Of a stretch of DNA of 64,000 nt, positions 36,601 through 50,100 are shown piece after piece. The notes beneath the pieces were generated by a model. It saw only the letters and a list, made by a program, of their open reading frames with translations, did no database searches and was not told the origin of the DNA. Each line of letters starts with the position of its first letter. Within the stretch, counting starts at the first letter, position 1. Position numbers and translations under genes: made by a program. This DNA is from Ignelater luminosus (Eukaryota > Arthropoda > Insecta > Coleoptera > Elateridae), in the NCBI GenBank assembly GCA_011009095.1, contig VTPC01002252.1:9637-73636 (forward strand), in the 5' to 3' direction.

Positions 36601-39600
36601 GAATCACAGTCAGTTCAGACCCGTATTTATTTTTGATCCATTTTATTCCTTGCAACTGGGGATCTATCATTAGAGGCCACCTTGCAGAGTTTGTTAATAT
36701 AGTCGCGTTTTCAGAAGACATCCTATCAGTTGGCAAACCTTCGTTATTCCATTTTGCAATTTGGGCGTCGTCTGTTAATAAGGAAAGGGGATCCAAACCT
36801 TCCGTCATAGGTATTGGAACTTCCAGCGTGTTCAGAAAAGGTAACCAATAGCGTTCCATCATTTCTATTCTGTACCTTCTAGTAAAACATCCCACATACG
36901 ATATGAAAGCAGTTACCAGAAGTACGTCGCCAGGCATAGTAACTCCTGCTTGCTTGTAATTTTCCACTGATTGCCTCCAACGAACATTTTCAGAAGCTAA
37001 CCCATTAACGAGTCTATGAGCTAAGTCTATCATCAAAGCTGTAGCATCTGCTTCTGCTTGACATTTTAATTTAGCTTCGGTAGCTTCTTCAAAATCAGCT
37101 TTTAATACACCTAACTGTTGTTCTAAAACATTCAATTTCTGTTTAAGTTCTTGCAATTTTGCTCGTGCATCAGCGAGTTCTTGATTTGCTTTTTGAAGAG
37201 CTTTTCTCTTAGGCTCAACAACTACAAATACTTCATAAAATCTTAAAATGTTTATTACCCAAGCGCATAATCCTGCAGCAGCTATAGATTTACCTAATAT
37301 AATTTCAGGAATAAATTCTGGGTCTTTCAGATATTCTAGTGTGGCCTTGACTACTTCTGGCAGCATGTTTTCTTTATCATAGTGAACTAAATTAAACAGA
37401 AACTCATCAGCTTTGCCCATCATTATTTTGCAAGCTTTCCAACTTCTATCTTTAGGAATCTTTCCCTTTGGAGAAAACAAGACAAGCACAGCAGCAGCAA
37501 CGTTAGCAACAGCTGGAGGAGGCGTGCCAAAAGATTTCAGCTCTGTAAGATTGCCCTTATTTAGAGTATTTAAAGCTTCTTGCGCAGCAAGCAATGCTGG
37601 TTCCGCCTTAGCCAAATCTTCTGCACAGATTTTTGCTTTAACCATTACATCTTCTTCTATTCCTCTAACTTTCTCTTCTTCTATTGTTGCAATGTCTTTT
37701 TCAGCTTCTACTTTCTCATTCTCCGCTCCGAGAACTACAATAAGTTTATCAGCAGCAGCGTTTTTTTCTGCAAGTACTATTTCTTGTTGTGCTAGAATCT
37801 CTTGCAAACCATCAACTTCCTTAGCTGTAGAAGCCAATTTCAACAAGCCATTCTCCAATCTTATTATGCTATATTCCAGGAAACTAAGTTTTTCATTTAA
37901 TAATTTCGAATACAACGCGATCTGTTCTAGAAATGTTTTTGGGGTCGTGTAGTTGTATCGTTTTTCATTTTGCAAATAGATTGCAGACATATTGTTAACT
38001 ACAGAATGTACATGTGACATAAACAATGACACTGATGTGACAAGATTACTAGGGAGAACTTCTATTTCGTTCAAAAAGCTTTCTGAAACTGATTCCAAAG
38101 CTTCTTTAGGCCACTCATGAAACCAATCAATAGCAGTACAATTTACAAGTGCTGGAAACTTTCTTCCTCTAATTCTCAAGGTAGAGCCAACCGGTGAGAA
38201 ACATAGCACCACTTTCAATAATTTTCTACACCTCTCGATATAAAATTTCCAGCAGTTTTCTCTTGTATCTTCAATACCAGCTGATTTGACTTCTGCTCTT
38301 GTTACGTTTAATATATTTTCTATGTCTTCATCCGCTAGTAAACCTGGTATTTCGCCAGATGCAAGCATGTCATTAATAGCGACCAACCATGACTCTTCAG
38401 CAACTTGTGCATCGGTCATTAAAAATACAGTACTAACACTCTTTAGACCAGCTTTGACATACAGAGTAGCTATATCTGCCTTTAGATCGTTCATATTGTA
38501 ACCTTTCTTTAGTTGTACTTGAAATACTTCTAGTGAAGAAATAAATGCTGCGAGCCGAGTTAGACTTTGCTTTCCAGAACCACCAACACCAACTAGTAAT
38601 GCATTTCCTCTGGGAGCTTCCATTATTCGATTTATACGACAAATGTGATTCATGGCATCTTCAAAAAGTACTAAGTTCATTGCAGCCACTAAATCATTAT
38701 ACCCCGATAAAGCTTCTTCTAACAGTCTATTTAACACAGAATACTCTCTAATTTGAAAATATTTGGGATCACCCATACCTTCAGCAAAATGACAGAATAT
38801 TAACGGCTTTTCCATAACGTCTGATTCATCCAATTCTTCAAATCCCTTCTTTATAACTTCTATCATCAGTTTATTAAAGTTATCATTATCCCTGCGATCG
38901 ACTAGTTTATCCCCATACACTCGGTAGGACTCATGCATCCACAAACGGATGAGATTGGACTGATTAGTTATTGCATCTCCTGTGGCAAAAAGCATTCCCT
39001 GGAAAAGGTTAGACAAATCTCGAAGATTAAACACATAGTGGAATTTTATTGCAGTAGGTAGAAATGTCTGCGATATCTTAGTATGAAGGGTCAAAGCAGC
39101 ATTAACAATGGGGCCGACCCATCTATATAGAGAATAAGGAAATCTGTTTGCAGAATTAGTTATATGTTGAGTAAAGATAGAAGAATATATGTGATATAAT
39201 GCATCCTGAGTAGGAAAGCTGATAGCAAACACACAAAAATGTCTTTGCAAACGAGGATTAATAGTAAAAGAACCTGCAGTAGGATTCATACAGGAAATGA
39301 ATTGCACGTTATGAATGTCTTTGAGTGTTAATTTCTGACGATCATACCAATGTTGATAATCCATCCATTGACGAATTAATGTATGAGGTTGCACAGTGAA
39401 ATATTTATCCACCTCTGGCATGTTCATATCGTCTATAAAATAAATCATTGTTTTGCTACCAGGAGGCCCATATACTCTGCCAGCCTTCTTTTCCAGTGGC
39501 CCTTCCAAAATATTCTGCAGCATCTCAGATGTAGTATAGAAATTAAATGGTACGTTAGTCACAGCATAATTTTCGCTTAAAGACACCAATTTATCTTGAA

Positions 39601-41167
39601 CAATAACTGTTTTACCACTTCCAGCATTACCCACTAGCATAACAGGATGCTTATTTGCAACAAGCAAATCCATAAAGTATCTTACTCTGACAGTTTCAGC
39701 AGTATTCACAAGCGTTGCCTGAAGAGGAATTTCTGGGTCCAGCTCAAAACTGGGAATTAATTCGGTCCATGGTAGGAATCTTTTTGCTTCATGTTCAATG
39801 TAATAATGGAAAACACTACCTCCAAGAGGAAATTTTACTGTTTTAAACTCATTAGTAAACCACTTACTAAATTCATTACGCCAATCAATCATCTGATCTT
39901 GAAATAATGCCGATCCAAAAGCCCAAATAAGAGAAAATACAAAATAGATTTCATACCAGTCTTTTGGGCAATCCGGTGGAACATTCTGTACTGTTAGGAA
40001 ACTGTCTAATAGGAAGCATAACATTTGTAAATGAGCTATTTCGGGAATAGGTGTAATTTTCTTCAGTTTATGTTTTATCATTTCTAAGCATGGAGGAATA
40101 TACTTATCAAACAGTACTATTAAAATGGCTTTCTCATTTTGATTTGTTCTGGTATCAATCCACGAAGCAATATATGGGTTCCAACCTAAATCTGCCGGAT
40201 TTATGTACAAAATACCTGCTCTGGATACAGTGGCTGGAGTAGCTGTTCTTAAGTTGGCTATTTCGAATAGTAGCCTCATATGTGTTGTTAAAGCGATACG
40301 CTCATTACTAGCTAGGGTAAGTACCTTGTTGTCGTCCATCAGCGTGTTCAATGATTCGATCCACATAGGATCAATGTCTCCGTCCAAAACAATCCATTTT
40401 GGACCATCTCCAGTTAGATTTGCTTGATCGCGCATTATTACAGAAAATAGACCGTCTTTCCATTCCCGAGTAGCAGGATTAATAATACCAAACAGTTCAT
40501 CATTAGTTACAGCTTTTGGGTTCAAGTCATTGTAAACAGGTCTGCGTTTTTGATTGTGATACGTTTTGTTTAAGGTTTTCCAAACGCAAGTTTTTCCCGT
40601 TCCAGCAAAACCAAGCACAAATACAGAATGTCTTACTGCAAATAACTCCTCTAATTGTACAACTTTTAAAACAAAACCCTCTTCTGGTTGCAGCTTTAAA
40701 TCAACAGCTGACTTCTTTACCATCCTTTCAAATTCAGGTACCCGCTTTCTAGGCACATCAAGTGCAGGAAACAAATCGCCAATTAAACCCATAAATACAG
40801 GAACATCGTCGGTTATAATTTTTGGTATATTAAAATCTCGTAGAGCTCGCATCAGAACTTGATCTTCTGGACGCTGTCTGTCACCTCTTCTAAGTGCTCC
40901 TGCTACCACTAATACAGATTTGATAGCTCTTAAACCCCAATCATAATGATCTTGTTTACTTAATAATTCTTTACATAAAGTGTACAAAGTAATAAATTTT
41001 CTTGCTAATAATCTGGCTTCTTGAAAGCCTTCAGCTACCAACATAATTTCACAAATCAATGCAAAATCAGGAACAACCATAGCACACGGACGAAACAGTG
41101 CTTTTAAATTTTCAGGGAGTTCGGTTCTTCCCGCATATCCAGGATTCATCGTAATAAATATTCCAAT
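33602..41167 (-). CDS. Copy B exon 8: motor ring, stalk and C-terminal domain
   Basis: 7566-nt exon starting [23 protein letters not shown]2 [11 protein letters not shown]3 GNAGSGKT and AAA4 [10 protein letters not shown]-loops, stalk coiled coils around the microtubule-binding region, AAA5, AAA6 and C-terminal domain, ending [11 protein letters not shown]. Long stretches are identical to copy A even at synonymous sites (see findings). Confidence 0.96.
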   Translation of the reverse strand: MGIFITMNPGYAGRTELPENLKALFRPCAMVVPDFALICEIMLVAEGFQEARLLARKFITLYTLCKELLSKQDHYDWGLRAIKSVLVVAGALRRGDRQRPEDQVLMRALRDFNIPKIITDDVPVFMGLIGDLFPALDVPRKRVPEFERMVKKSAVDLKLQPEEGFVLKVVQLEELFAVRHSVFVLGFAGTGKTCVWKTLNKTYHNQKRRPVYNDLNPKAVTNDELFGIINPATREWKDGLFSVIMRDQANLTGDGPKWIVLDGDIDPMWIESLNTLMDDNKVLTLASNERIALTTHMRLLFEIANLRTATPATVSRAGILYINPADLGWNPYIASWIDTRTNQNEKAILIVLFDKYIPPCLEMIKHKLKKITPIPEIAHLQMLCFLLDSFLTVQNVPPDCPKDWYEIYFVFSLIWAFGSALFQDQMIDWRNEFSKWFTNEFKTVKFPLGGSVFHYYIEHEAKRFLPWTELIPSFELDPEIPLQATLVNTAETVRVRYFMDLLVANKHPVMLVGNAGSGKTVIVQDKLVSLSENYAVTNVPFNFYTTSEMLQNILEGPLEKKAGRVYGPPGSKTMIYFIDDMNMPEVDKYFTVQPHTLIRQWMDYQHWYDRQKLTLKDIHNVQFISCMNPTAGSFTINPRLQRHFCVFAISFPTQDALYHIYSSIFTQHITNSANRFPYSLYRWVGPIVNAALTLHTKISQTFLPTAIKFHYVFNLRDLSNLFQGMLFATGDAITNQSNLIRLWMHESYRVYGDKLVDRRDNDNFNKLMIEVIKKGFEELDESDVMEKPLIFCHFAEGMGDPKYFQIREYSVLNRLLEEALSGYNDLVAAMNLVLFEDAMNHICRINRIMEAPRGNALLVGVGGSGKQSLTRLAAFISSLEVFQVQLKKGYNMNDLKADIATLYVKAGLKSVSTVFLMTDAQVAEESWLVAINDMLASGEIPGLLADEDIENILNVTRAEVKSAGIEDTRENCWKFYIERCRKLLKVVLCFSPVGSTLRIRGRKFPALVNCTAIDWFHEWPKEALESVSESFLNEIEVLPSNLVTSVSLFMSHVHSVVNNMSAIYLQNEKRYNYTTPKTFLEQIALYSKLLNEKLSFLEYSIIRLENGLLKLASTAKEVDGLQEILAQQEIVLAEKNAAADKLIVVLGAENEKVEAEKDIATIEEEKVRGIEEDVMVKAKICAEDLAKAEPALLAAQEALNTLNKGNLTELKSFGTPPPAVANVAAAVLVLFSPKGKIPKDRSWKACKIMMGKADEFLFNLVHYDKENMLPEVVKATLEYLKDPEFIPEIILGKSIAAAGLCAWVINILRFYEVFVVVEPKRKALQKANQELADARAKLQELKQKLNVLEQQLGVLKADFEEATEAKLKCQAEADATALMIDLAHRLVNGLASENVRWRQSVENYKQAGVTMPGDVLLVTAFISYVGCFTRRYRIEMMERYWLPFLNTLEVPIPMTEGLDPLSLLTDDAQIAKWNNEGLPTDRMSSENATILTNSARWPLMIDPQLQGIKWIKNKYGSELTVIRLSMKNYLDTIENCISSGKVILLENIGETVDAVLDPILGRVLIKKGKAIKIGDKDVDYDPKFRLILHTKLANPHYKPEIQAQTTLINFTVTRDGLEEQLLAEVVKAERPDLEHLKSSLTKQQNDFKITLKTCEDNLLERLSSATGNILGDVALVENLEKTKKTAADIGLKVIEAKATSVRIDEAREQYRPAAIRGSLLYFILNDLNRINAIYQFSLKAFTVVFLNALARAEFSEKLKERVVNLLDSITFMVYMYTSRGLFECDKLIFMAQMTFQILLRDDEIKADELDFLLRFPALAHVTSSLEFLSNLSWGGIKALANMDNFKNLDKDIEGSANRWKKFVESECPEKEKFPGEWKNKSSLQKLCMMRALRPDRMTYAVRGFIEEKLGSKFVTARTVAFAKSYEETSNATPTFFILSPGVNPLKDVEALGKQLGFTFDKGNFHSVSLGQGQEAVAENAMDIAAERGDWVILQNIHLVARWLPSLEKKMEQYIESSDEYYRLYLSAEPSGDPHECVIPQGILESSIKITNEPPTGMFANLHKALDNFNQETLEMCTKEAEFKAILFALCYFHAVVAERRKFGPQGWNRNYPFNVGDLTISVNVLYNYLEGNNKIPWDDLRYLFGEIMYGGHITDDWDRRLCRTYLNEYMQSELIDGELQYATGFVAPPNTDYAGYHRYIDDRLPPESPYLYGLHPNAEIGFLTNTSEILFKTIFELQPRDTGAAAGGGTSREDKVRSIIDDIVDKLPEEFHIAEMMAKVEDRTPFIIVAFQECERMNILTREMRRSLLELDLGLKGELTITSDMEELEEALFMDHVPETWTVKAYASLLPLGQWCADLSLRIKELEGWVGDFQMPASVWLGGFFNPQSFLTAIMQQTARKNEWPLDKMCLLTDVTKKNREDFTAAPREGAYVHGLFMEGARWDIQTGSIGDSKLKELFPVVPVIFIKAITQDKQDLRNMYDCPVYKTRMRGPTFVWTFNLKTKEKAAKWTLAGVALLLQI

Positions 41168-44100
41168 CTAGAAAGAAAAGTTTCTTTTAAGAATAAGTTT
41201 TGCTAACTATAATTGGTTCTGCTTACCGTTGAAAATAGTGCTATATCTTCGCCAAGAAAACTAAACTTAACCTTTTTGCTCTTTATAGCGTCTTGAATAG
41301 TTTTGACTTGAACTGCAACCACAGATAGTACCTCTACTGATATGCGATTGAATTCATCAAAACATCCCCAAGTTCCAGTTTGAGCCAGTCCTTTATAGAT
41401 ATTTCCAACTGATTTGTAGTCCATTTGTTCTGAGCAATTGAAGACGTATACCATAACACCTAAACCTTTGCCCAGATCTTTGGTTGTTTCAGTTTTTCCT
41501 GTGCCAGCTGGACCTGCTGGAGCCCCTCCCATTATAAGATGTAAACTCTGAGTTAAAGTGATGTAACAGCGATCGGTTAACGGTGTAATAACCAAACGTG
41601 GAGTATTTCCCAAATATTCATACTGATATTTAAACTGGGCATCGCAAATATTTGCGAAACAATCTTTTAATTTACTGTCCCATCTATGACGAAGTTGACT
41701 TTGCCATTGAAAAGCTTGAGAATTTTCTACTTTCAACTGAATCATTTTTGCGACAACGTCTCTTGAATGTACATCAATAGTACATATAGTCATAATTTTT
41801 TGTCTGTCTCCAGGAGTTAGATCACCAAGTAATAATACAATTAACGCGTTCAATTGAGTTATTTGTTTTTTCTGGTAATCTTTTAACGCATTTTCATATC
41901 CTTCTTCTAGGCGAGCAAATGACATGTTTACTTCGGTTGTCCACCAGATCTGTGTACCACAAAGAGCAGGTTGTGCAGGATAATCAAAAAGCCAAGCATC
42001 TCTAGGTTTTTCATCATAAGACATGACAGCTTCACCAAATAAATTGTGTAGCGTATTTCGCATAGCTTCAATGACTCTGTTCAACCAAATTTCCACTTTA
42101 CCACTGCAGTCGCAGTGTTGGATAAATGTCACCCATTCGTCATTTTCTTTGGATCCCATTTCCTTAGCTCTTTTGCTATCCCTTCCTCCTTCTTGGACAA
42201 ATTTTAATTTTGCGAGAGAATCAAAAAGTTTTGTCAAATGGCGAGCCACCAATGGAGGTTGATTTCCATTCGATAATATATCTAAAAGATCAGCAGATGA
42301 TACGAAGTAAAATCGAGGAAAGGCCAAACGTTTTGTCTCTAAATAATCATTTAATGCTTTTTCACATAGTAGTAATTCCGAAAGTAGGAAGTTTAAACGC
42401 TCATATAAGCCATGCTTATTTGTAGCTTTAATAACATTTAACGTCTTAACCATTTCAGATAAAACATCTTTAAAATCTCGATCTACCCTGTCAAATCGTC
42501 GAGAATCTTCTGGTAGTTGACTCCTAATATCTTCAGAACCAATGAAAATACTTTCTAAGTAGCACCATTTTCTTTGTACTTCAAAGAATACTTGAATAAC
42601 TTGATCGGCATTAGATAATTTTGCTTGCCATTCAGACACTTCTGTAAAGAAGAATTCTATAAACTTCGAAGTCATCATGTTTTGAAGCTGGACTTGATTA
42701 TCTTCTAGTATTTCTATCATTTCTTCAGATGCTCTTAGTAACCTTAATTTTGTTCGTTCATGAGTATCAGTTTCAAATTCCATTCCTACCCATGTCTGAT
42801 GCAATTCTTTTAGCATTTTCTCCATAGCCATTTCTTTAACAGACTTATCAACAATCGTTTTTACTTCTTCTTCGTATTCATGTAGATTCAAAGCTAGAAG
42901 ATCATTCAGTGTTGTAGAATCGTCCATGACAAACTTTACCTATTAAAAGAGCAAGGTGAGTAAAACAAAATACGTTAGAAAAGATACTTTATTTTTAAAA
43001 TGGAAGCAATTATAATTGGCACTAGCTCTCTAACCAGCGATACTCACAGTATAATGTGGAGGCAAATGTCCCCGAACCTAGCAGCATTTCAAATATAAGA
43101 TTAGTAAAATACTCTAAGCTACTACAGAAAGATGTTTTTAAAGATACTGCATAAGCAGCAAAAATTGCTCAAACTGTAAGTAGTAACTAAATCTAAAACT
43201 AGCTAACCTTGGTTGCCTGCATCAGTTGTATCCAATGCCGTTCTCTAATAGCAGGATTCTGAAGTTCTGTCACTGCTCTTAATGAAGTCAGCATGTTTTT
43301 TATCGTACTCTCCATTTGAATATAAACATCCCAGCCTCTCAGTTCTTTATCCATTTGTCGAACATCTTTTCCAAATTTCTTCAACTCCATTTCCATTCCT
43401 TCTACATCAATTTTTTTCCAGGGGGTTGTTTTCCATTCGTCGATATTTGACATAACAATATTAACAAAGTCCCATAATTGTTTTACCTGCTTTAGTTCCC
43501 TTCTGTTAACCTTTAATTGTTTATATTCTCCAAGTTGGAGTTCGAATAAAGTTGCTTGATTGCTAAGCTTATCCAGTTCACTTTCCAACTCAGCCACTTC
43601 TTTATTTGCTCTATCAAGCAGTACATATACATCTTTGCAGCCCCATTTGAAGAATCTCATCTTTCTAAAGGTGTCACGATACATCGCCTGGCGAACATCA
43701 AACAGGGCAATACGTCTTCTAATAGCAGTTACTTGGATTGCTTGTAGAGGTGTTACCATCTGTTTTGTAGCTACGGCAACCTACAACATAACATGGTGCA
43801 GAAACGAATTACCTAAACTAGGTGAAAAGTTAGTTTAGAGCATTGTTTTGGATACTGGAAAGGAAAAGGAACTTTACATTGGTATGTCACCACTTTTCAG
43901 TTCGGCACTTGGGAAACAGTCCAATTTCTCCATAGTAATATTAAGGTAAGTTATGATTAACTAATAACAGACTTTTTTACCTTTTTGCAGTAGACCCATT
44001 TGTCAGGAAGCTCTTGTAACTGGACTTGCGTTTCTTCTGAGAATTCTATTCCATAGTCTTTTAGCAAAGCAATGATTTCTTTTAAAGGCTCAAACATATA

Positions 44101-47100
44101 ATCAGTAGCAATTTGTCTATCCCTTATTCGAGACAAATATCTCATAACATTCAATAAACCCTCGTAGTCGTCTTCAGTTAATTGAACTTGCATACCTGCT
44201 ACTGCTTCTTCTATAAACAATTCCAGTTCATGTATACTATTTATGACGCGATTGAACAGATGCTGCTTAAACATGTTACCCCATTTACAAACGGTATTTA
44301 AAATTGCCTGGCGTAGTGGCCTGACGTCAATGCGTAACCAGCAAGAAATAATTTTCACCGTTTCAATTGTTTCAACTTTTTTGGACAAGTCTTCATAAAG
44401 ATCAATTTGATCTTTAAATTGTGATATAGTTGGAGGACTTTCTTTAATTTCAAATGCATTCTGATCAAGTAACATTAGTTGCTCCTCTGGTGTTAACTGA
44501 CGACCGTATGACAAAAATTGATTTAGAAATTCTTGTTTATCATCTAACCATAAATATGAATAATCATCAAAATTTCCTATATACTCAATAGCTTCTTCCA
44601 AACTATTAGTAACTAGGTTTTTAATATCGCTACGCATCTCTTGCGCCTCATCATCTTGTATTATATCAAGATAATAATCAGTAGGTTTTTGTTCTTCGCT
44701 TTCTTCATCAACTTCATCTTCTGAATTTCTGGAAGCTCGTTTCATTCTTTTACCCATGCCGTTAATATCTTCTAAAAGTGATTCTAAAAACTCCATAAAG
44801 TTATCTGGATCATCTGAGAACACTGACGGAATGTAAACTATGTTTGGGTCGTGGAGTTCAAGTGATAGTTCGAATAATGGTTCTAAATGGTTGGTAGGAC
44901 CCATTTCGATTACAAATAAATTCAAACTGACCACTGCAGCCTCAATAATTTTATTAGCAATTTGACTGTCCACGTAATCCACATAGGGTTTCCACTCCGA
45001 TTCCCTAGCTGCTTGTATCTCAGCTAGCAGAGCAGCAATTCTTTCTGATTCGATTTCTTCTGGGGTTTTTTGCTTCTCTTTTGCACCTTTTTTGCCTTTC
45101 TTTGCACCCTTCTCATCTACTTTTTCTTTTTTTTCTTTTGTATCTTTCACCCCTTTAGGTGATAAGGGTTCTTCTATAACAGCCTGCAAGATAGGTGGTA
45201 ATGTATTAATTAGAGTATTCTTCAATTTAATGTAACTTACCTCTTCTTCCTCTTCCTCCTCATTGACTTCGGGAATATTAAAAAACAGCCGATAATTTTC
45301 TTTAATAGCTTCTTGTACTTTTTTAGAAGTGGCTGAAATTATATCATATCTCCTTTGAACACGTTCAACACGATCATCAATTTGAAGAAGGGCTTTTTTA
45401 TTGCCGTCTTTTCTGGTAAACAGAGGCTCATAGCCCCACATTTCTATTTCTTCCAATAAACCTGCTATATTAGCTTGTGTTTGAAGGATTCGATCATATA
45501 ATTGTTTGAGTTTGTAAAATATTACTTCTATGGTTTCAAAATCTACAAAATAGAACGTTTAGTAAAGAAACAATTTTTAACATATACCGACTTACTATCT
45601 GTTTGCCAATTTAGTTTGGTGGTTAGGTCTTCCAAATTTATATCTAGTTCGTCAACTTCCGCTTCTATTAAAGCGTATTCCACAGGTAAAGTGCGCAATT
45701 TAAGATGGTTGTACCATTCAATTATACGATACAACAACAATAAACTTTTATAGATTTCTTCATTTCTATCAAATAAGCTTTGGGCTTCCGGGGCAATATT
45801 AGGTATTTCCAATATTCTCATGTATTTAACTTCTCTTAAAATTGCTATTAATTCTGGATCTAGATTAAGATGTAACAAATCATCTACACGCAATAGCTGA
45901 GTTTTGGCTAAGCTATTAGTTATTTGATCTGGAACATAACTTAACCATTCTGAAAAAATTCTCTCTTGGTCATCATTAAGCATCTTTAACATTTCTTCCC
46001 ATTTTTCAAAAGCATGTACGGCATCTGCACAACGTACAATTGGATTTTCAAAAAGTCTAAAATCTTCTCCATTTTTGAGTATTCTATGTTTTAATTTAAA
46101 TAACCAACCTAAAACGCCAGCAACTGGTGGGTAATTTTTATCTATTGGTATTCCATTTTTCTGCCCTTCATCGTAAATCATTTTAACCGTATCTAATTCC
46201 TGATTGAAAAGCACAGTAATTTTATCATATTTTAAACTTAACACTGCATCAATAGCTGGTCTCTCTATTAAGGTACCAGCAATATTTAGAAATTTAAAAA
46301 TGCTTTCCATATTATGGCAGTCATCAAATACTTGCTCAAAAATAGCAGCCAATCTTCGATCTAAATCGCCACATTTTTTCATGTAAATCTCAGTATCTTT
46401 TATAACAGCCTTTTCTTCAGGTTCTAATAAGTCGTATTGTATATTGACAAAATGCAGATATTCTTGATTAAACTCTTCTAGGATTTCTTCAATTTTTTGT
46501 GAAAGCAATCGTCCTTTTATTCCACCAATTTCCACTCTTTCAAGCTTTTGAAACTCTAGAGCCGTCCCAAGAATTGAACTTATAAGTCTCAATCTTTCTA
46601 GAAAATCAATCAGTCTTTGAAAAACGCTTCTAGGATGAAAAGTCCAAGGCTTTGGTTCCATATTATTTGATTTAAAATAACTTAAAATATTTGCTCGAAC
46701 TTCTTCGAATGCATTTCTAAATAATTCTAATTGATCTATACACTTTTCCACTTTTTGGTACATATCTTCAGCTTCACCTTGAAATATTGAACTTGGATCT
46801 AACTGATTGACCGTTGCAAGTATGAGCATGTTAGCAACTTCTCTCAGCAATGTTATAATTCTGGGATTAGTGCAATAATAACGTGAATTACCCCATAACA
46901 AACCCAAACAATGCACTAAGGGTCTAATGTAAATCTCATTATCTAAAAACTCATTATCTTCAAATCTTTCAAAATGAATTTTCATGGGTTTAAGGTAGGC
47001 GCATATATCTCTAGCTTCTAGTACTCCTGCAACTACGCTTTGGAATGTATTTTTGAAACACGTTAAATATGTACTTTCAGTTAACTGTAAATACAGAGCC

Positions 47101-50100
47101 ATTTTCTTAACTCGAGGATCTTTTAATTGATCAAAGATACATTCTAAGTTTTTAAGTCGGGCATTCCAAAACTCAACTTCAGCTAAGGGAGTTGGATTAG
47201 CGCCCCCAGCAAAAGCAACTGTTGAAGATTGTTGCAGAATATCTCCGCATAAAGATGCCCATTGTATAACTGCTCCCTCAATTGCAGTTTTTAATTGTAA
47301 ATCAACTTCTGTACCGTCAGATTCGAGAAAAATCATTTCAGCTTCAAAAACTTTTTCGGTGCCCGCTGCCATAGGTAATAAAGTTTGACTACGTAAAGCA
47401 CCCTTAACCTAAAATTTTTAGGATTGTAGAGAAAATTTAAATTTTTATTAATGTTTTATTTACTTGATAAACATTATTTCTAAACGAATATATATGTTTC
47501 ATAACATCATCCGCAACAATTCTGGGCCAACCTTTTTGATTTGCTGGATTCGTTAGAATCGGCACGAAGACTTCTTCCGTTAAAACTGCCAGCTCTTCAA
47601 CTGGTTTGGCAGACATGTCCCCAAACATTAAAACATCTCGAAAGTTTTCCATAGTTATAACTTCTTTCTTTTTACGAATAAAGTAACAGGATTTTGTTTT
47701 GAGATTATTTGGAAACTCCGTAACTGGTTGTAATAGTCCAGCTAGATTTGTAATCATTAGCAATCGGGGCATGTTTGGATTTGAGAAAAAATTCACTATT
47801 AATCGCTAGAAACAATTTTTTTAATATTAGAAAGTTGCAGTTTTTAATGAAGAAAATTGGAAATTGCAACTTGTAGAAAAAGTAAATGACCTAACAAGTT
47901 TCTCGAAGTTTTCTTTATTTTATGGATTAAGTCCTTTAGCAAGAAAAACCAACTTGTAGTTTCCAAACTTGTTTATTTCACAAGCCAGCCCTATATCAAA
48001 AATAGAAGATTTTACCAAAAGAGAAAAATGTATAACGATTCACAGCCTGATTTTGTTCCCGCCATATGATATAGTAATGTCTGTAAAAGTCCTTTTATAT
48101 ACTTTGTATGTTTTATAAATATTTAGTTTGTTGGCGTCTTATTTTCTAGCGTCTGAGAACTTTACAAAGTTGATGCTAAAACAATATGTATGAGTACCAT
48201 AATGCCACAACTACATCTTCTAAAGAGAACAAGTGCATTTGAAAAAGTTTTGATAGAGTTGTGAGGACTAACAAGTAGTAGATCATCTGGAATGACTCCC
48301 AGAAAACTGCCAGAAATCAGCATATCATAAATACTGTAGGTGAAAAATAGTCTTACTGAGAGCTTTAGCACCTCAACAATTAAATAAAAGAAAATAATCC
48401 TTGGTATATTACTAGAAGAAGAAAAGCAAGCACTGTAGAAATGAAAGAAAAGGGTTTGAATTCCTTAAATCAAGCATAGAAAGTAACAAAACTCTTGAAA
48501 ACTTTTCTTCATGCTGTTAATCTACAGTTGGTAATCAACACTGCCAGCAAGCAGCCTCATGGTTAACAGTGTTAACAGTGTTCAAGAACAACCTGTTTAT
48601 TATGTCTCAACTGAATTCTATTACTCTTCTGAATCAATTTCTAGTTTTAGAAACACTCTAAAAAGCAAAAAGAACAAGACAAAATCAAATCAAAAATACA
48701 TGAGAATCAAGTATTTACCCTGTTTTTATAACAGTTACAAGACCCTTAACTGAATACATCAAGAAAAACTTGGGAGACTTTATGACATCAGAAAAACCAA
48801 TCCGTCTGTCAATTAAAAGCAAAACTTAGCTGTTGAAATACAGAAACGTTGAAAACCTGCAGACTACAGACAACACTATTGTGCTTCTATGGTCATTTGA
48901 CATATATAGAGAAACACGCCTTCTATGATTTGTACAAGAGATTTGGATACACCAAGATCTAAACAGCAGATCCACTCTTCCATCGGTGACTTAGTTAATA
49001 GGAAACAAAAAACTGGTGTAACGAATTGGAAAACTTCACCCACACCTACGGAAAGCGATTTTCATAGATTCATTCTGGTTGTCGAACAAAGTAAAAGAAA
49101 ATTTTTGCAATTGGTTAAGATTTCTTCACATACAATAGACAGATTGATTCAATGGGTACTAAAAAGTCAAAAAGAAAAGACGCCAAACAAACTTAATATT
49201 TATTGAACAGTATTCGATACATATTGTACAATAAATTGAAATCAATAATGTCTATCTGTTTTTTTTTTAATCCTTGATTTACCATACCTATAGATAATTA
49301 TTTTAGAGACCACAAACAGTTACATAAACAACTGCTTTAGAAGTCGGTTTACCAAAAAAACCAGTTTTTCCACGCTTATGTCAAAACAGCTTTTAGTGTT
49401 ATGTCAATAGGGGATTTTTTAAGAACTAGCGTTCAAAAGTGTTTTAAGTTTGTACCAATAGAATGTTTCAAACAAAATCTATATTATCTAGTAAAATAAG
49501 GATTAAACCTCGGGATGAAAGATACAAAGCTAAAAATCTGCATAGACCTTTGTCTCGACATTCTAAAGACGGGCTGAAAAGTCTCATAATATATCGTGCC
49601 CACTAGTCAAGATATCAAAAGTCAAAGGTCACGAAAATCGGTTTTATGCAAATATCTTGCTTTCTATGCCTCCCATGTCATCCGAGGTTACTATAAAACT
49701 TGTAGGGCATAACATTCTCTACAAGTTTGGTTCTATGCATTTTTTTGTATGATTAACCCTTTTCGGGATAGAGTGCGGAACGTTGAAGTTGACGATAAGG
49801 ATCCGGAAATTGAATTTGGGCGACCAGAAGAAGAGGACGACAACAAAGATGAGAAATCTTAAAACGCATGCCTACTGGTGATGGTACTTAGAGGTGGACC
49901 GAGTAGCTTCTGATACTAGGTATTCAATAGGAGGTTGTGTATTGCTTTATATCAGTACAACATGCATTAGATCTATCGAGGATACCATGTCAAAAAAACT
50001 CGCTTTGCATTCTACCTCAAACAATAATATACTTCATTATATAATTAATTTCGTCGCAGTTGACAAAGCGTTAACCTATAAACGGATGCGCGCTTCTCAC

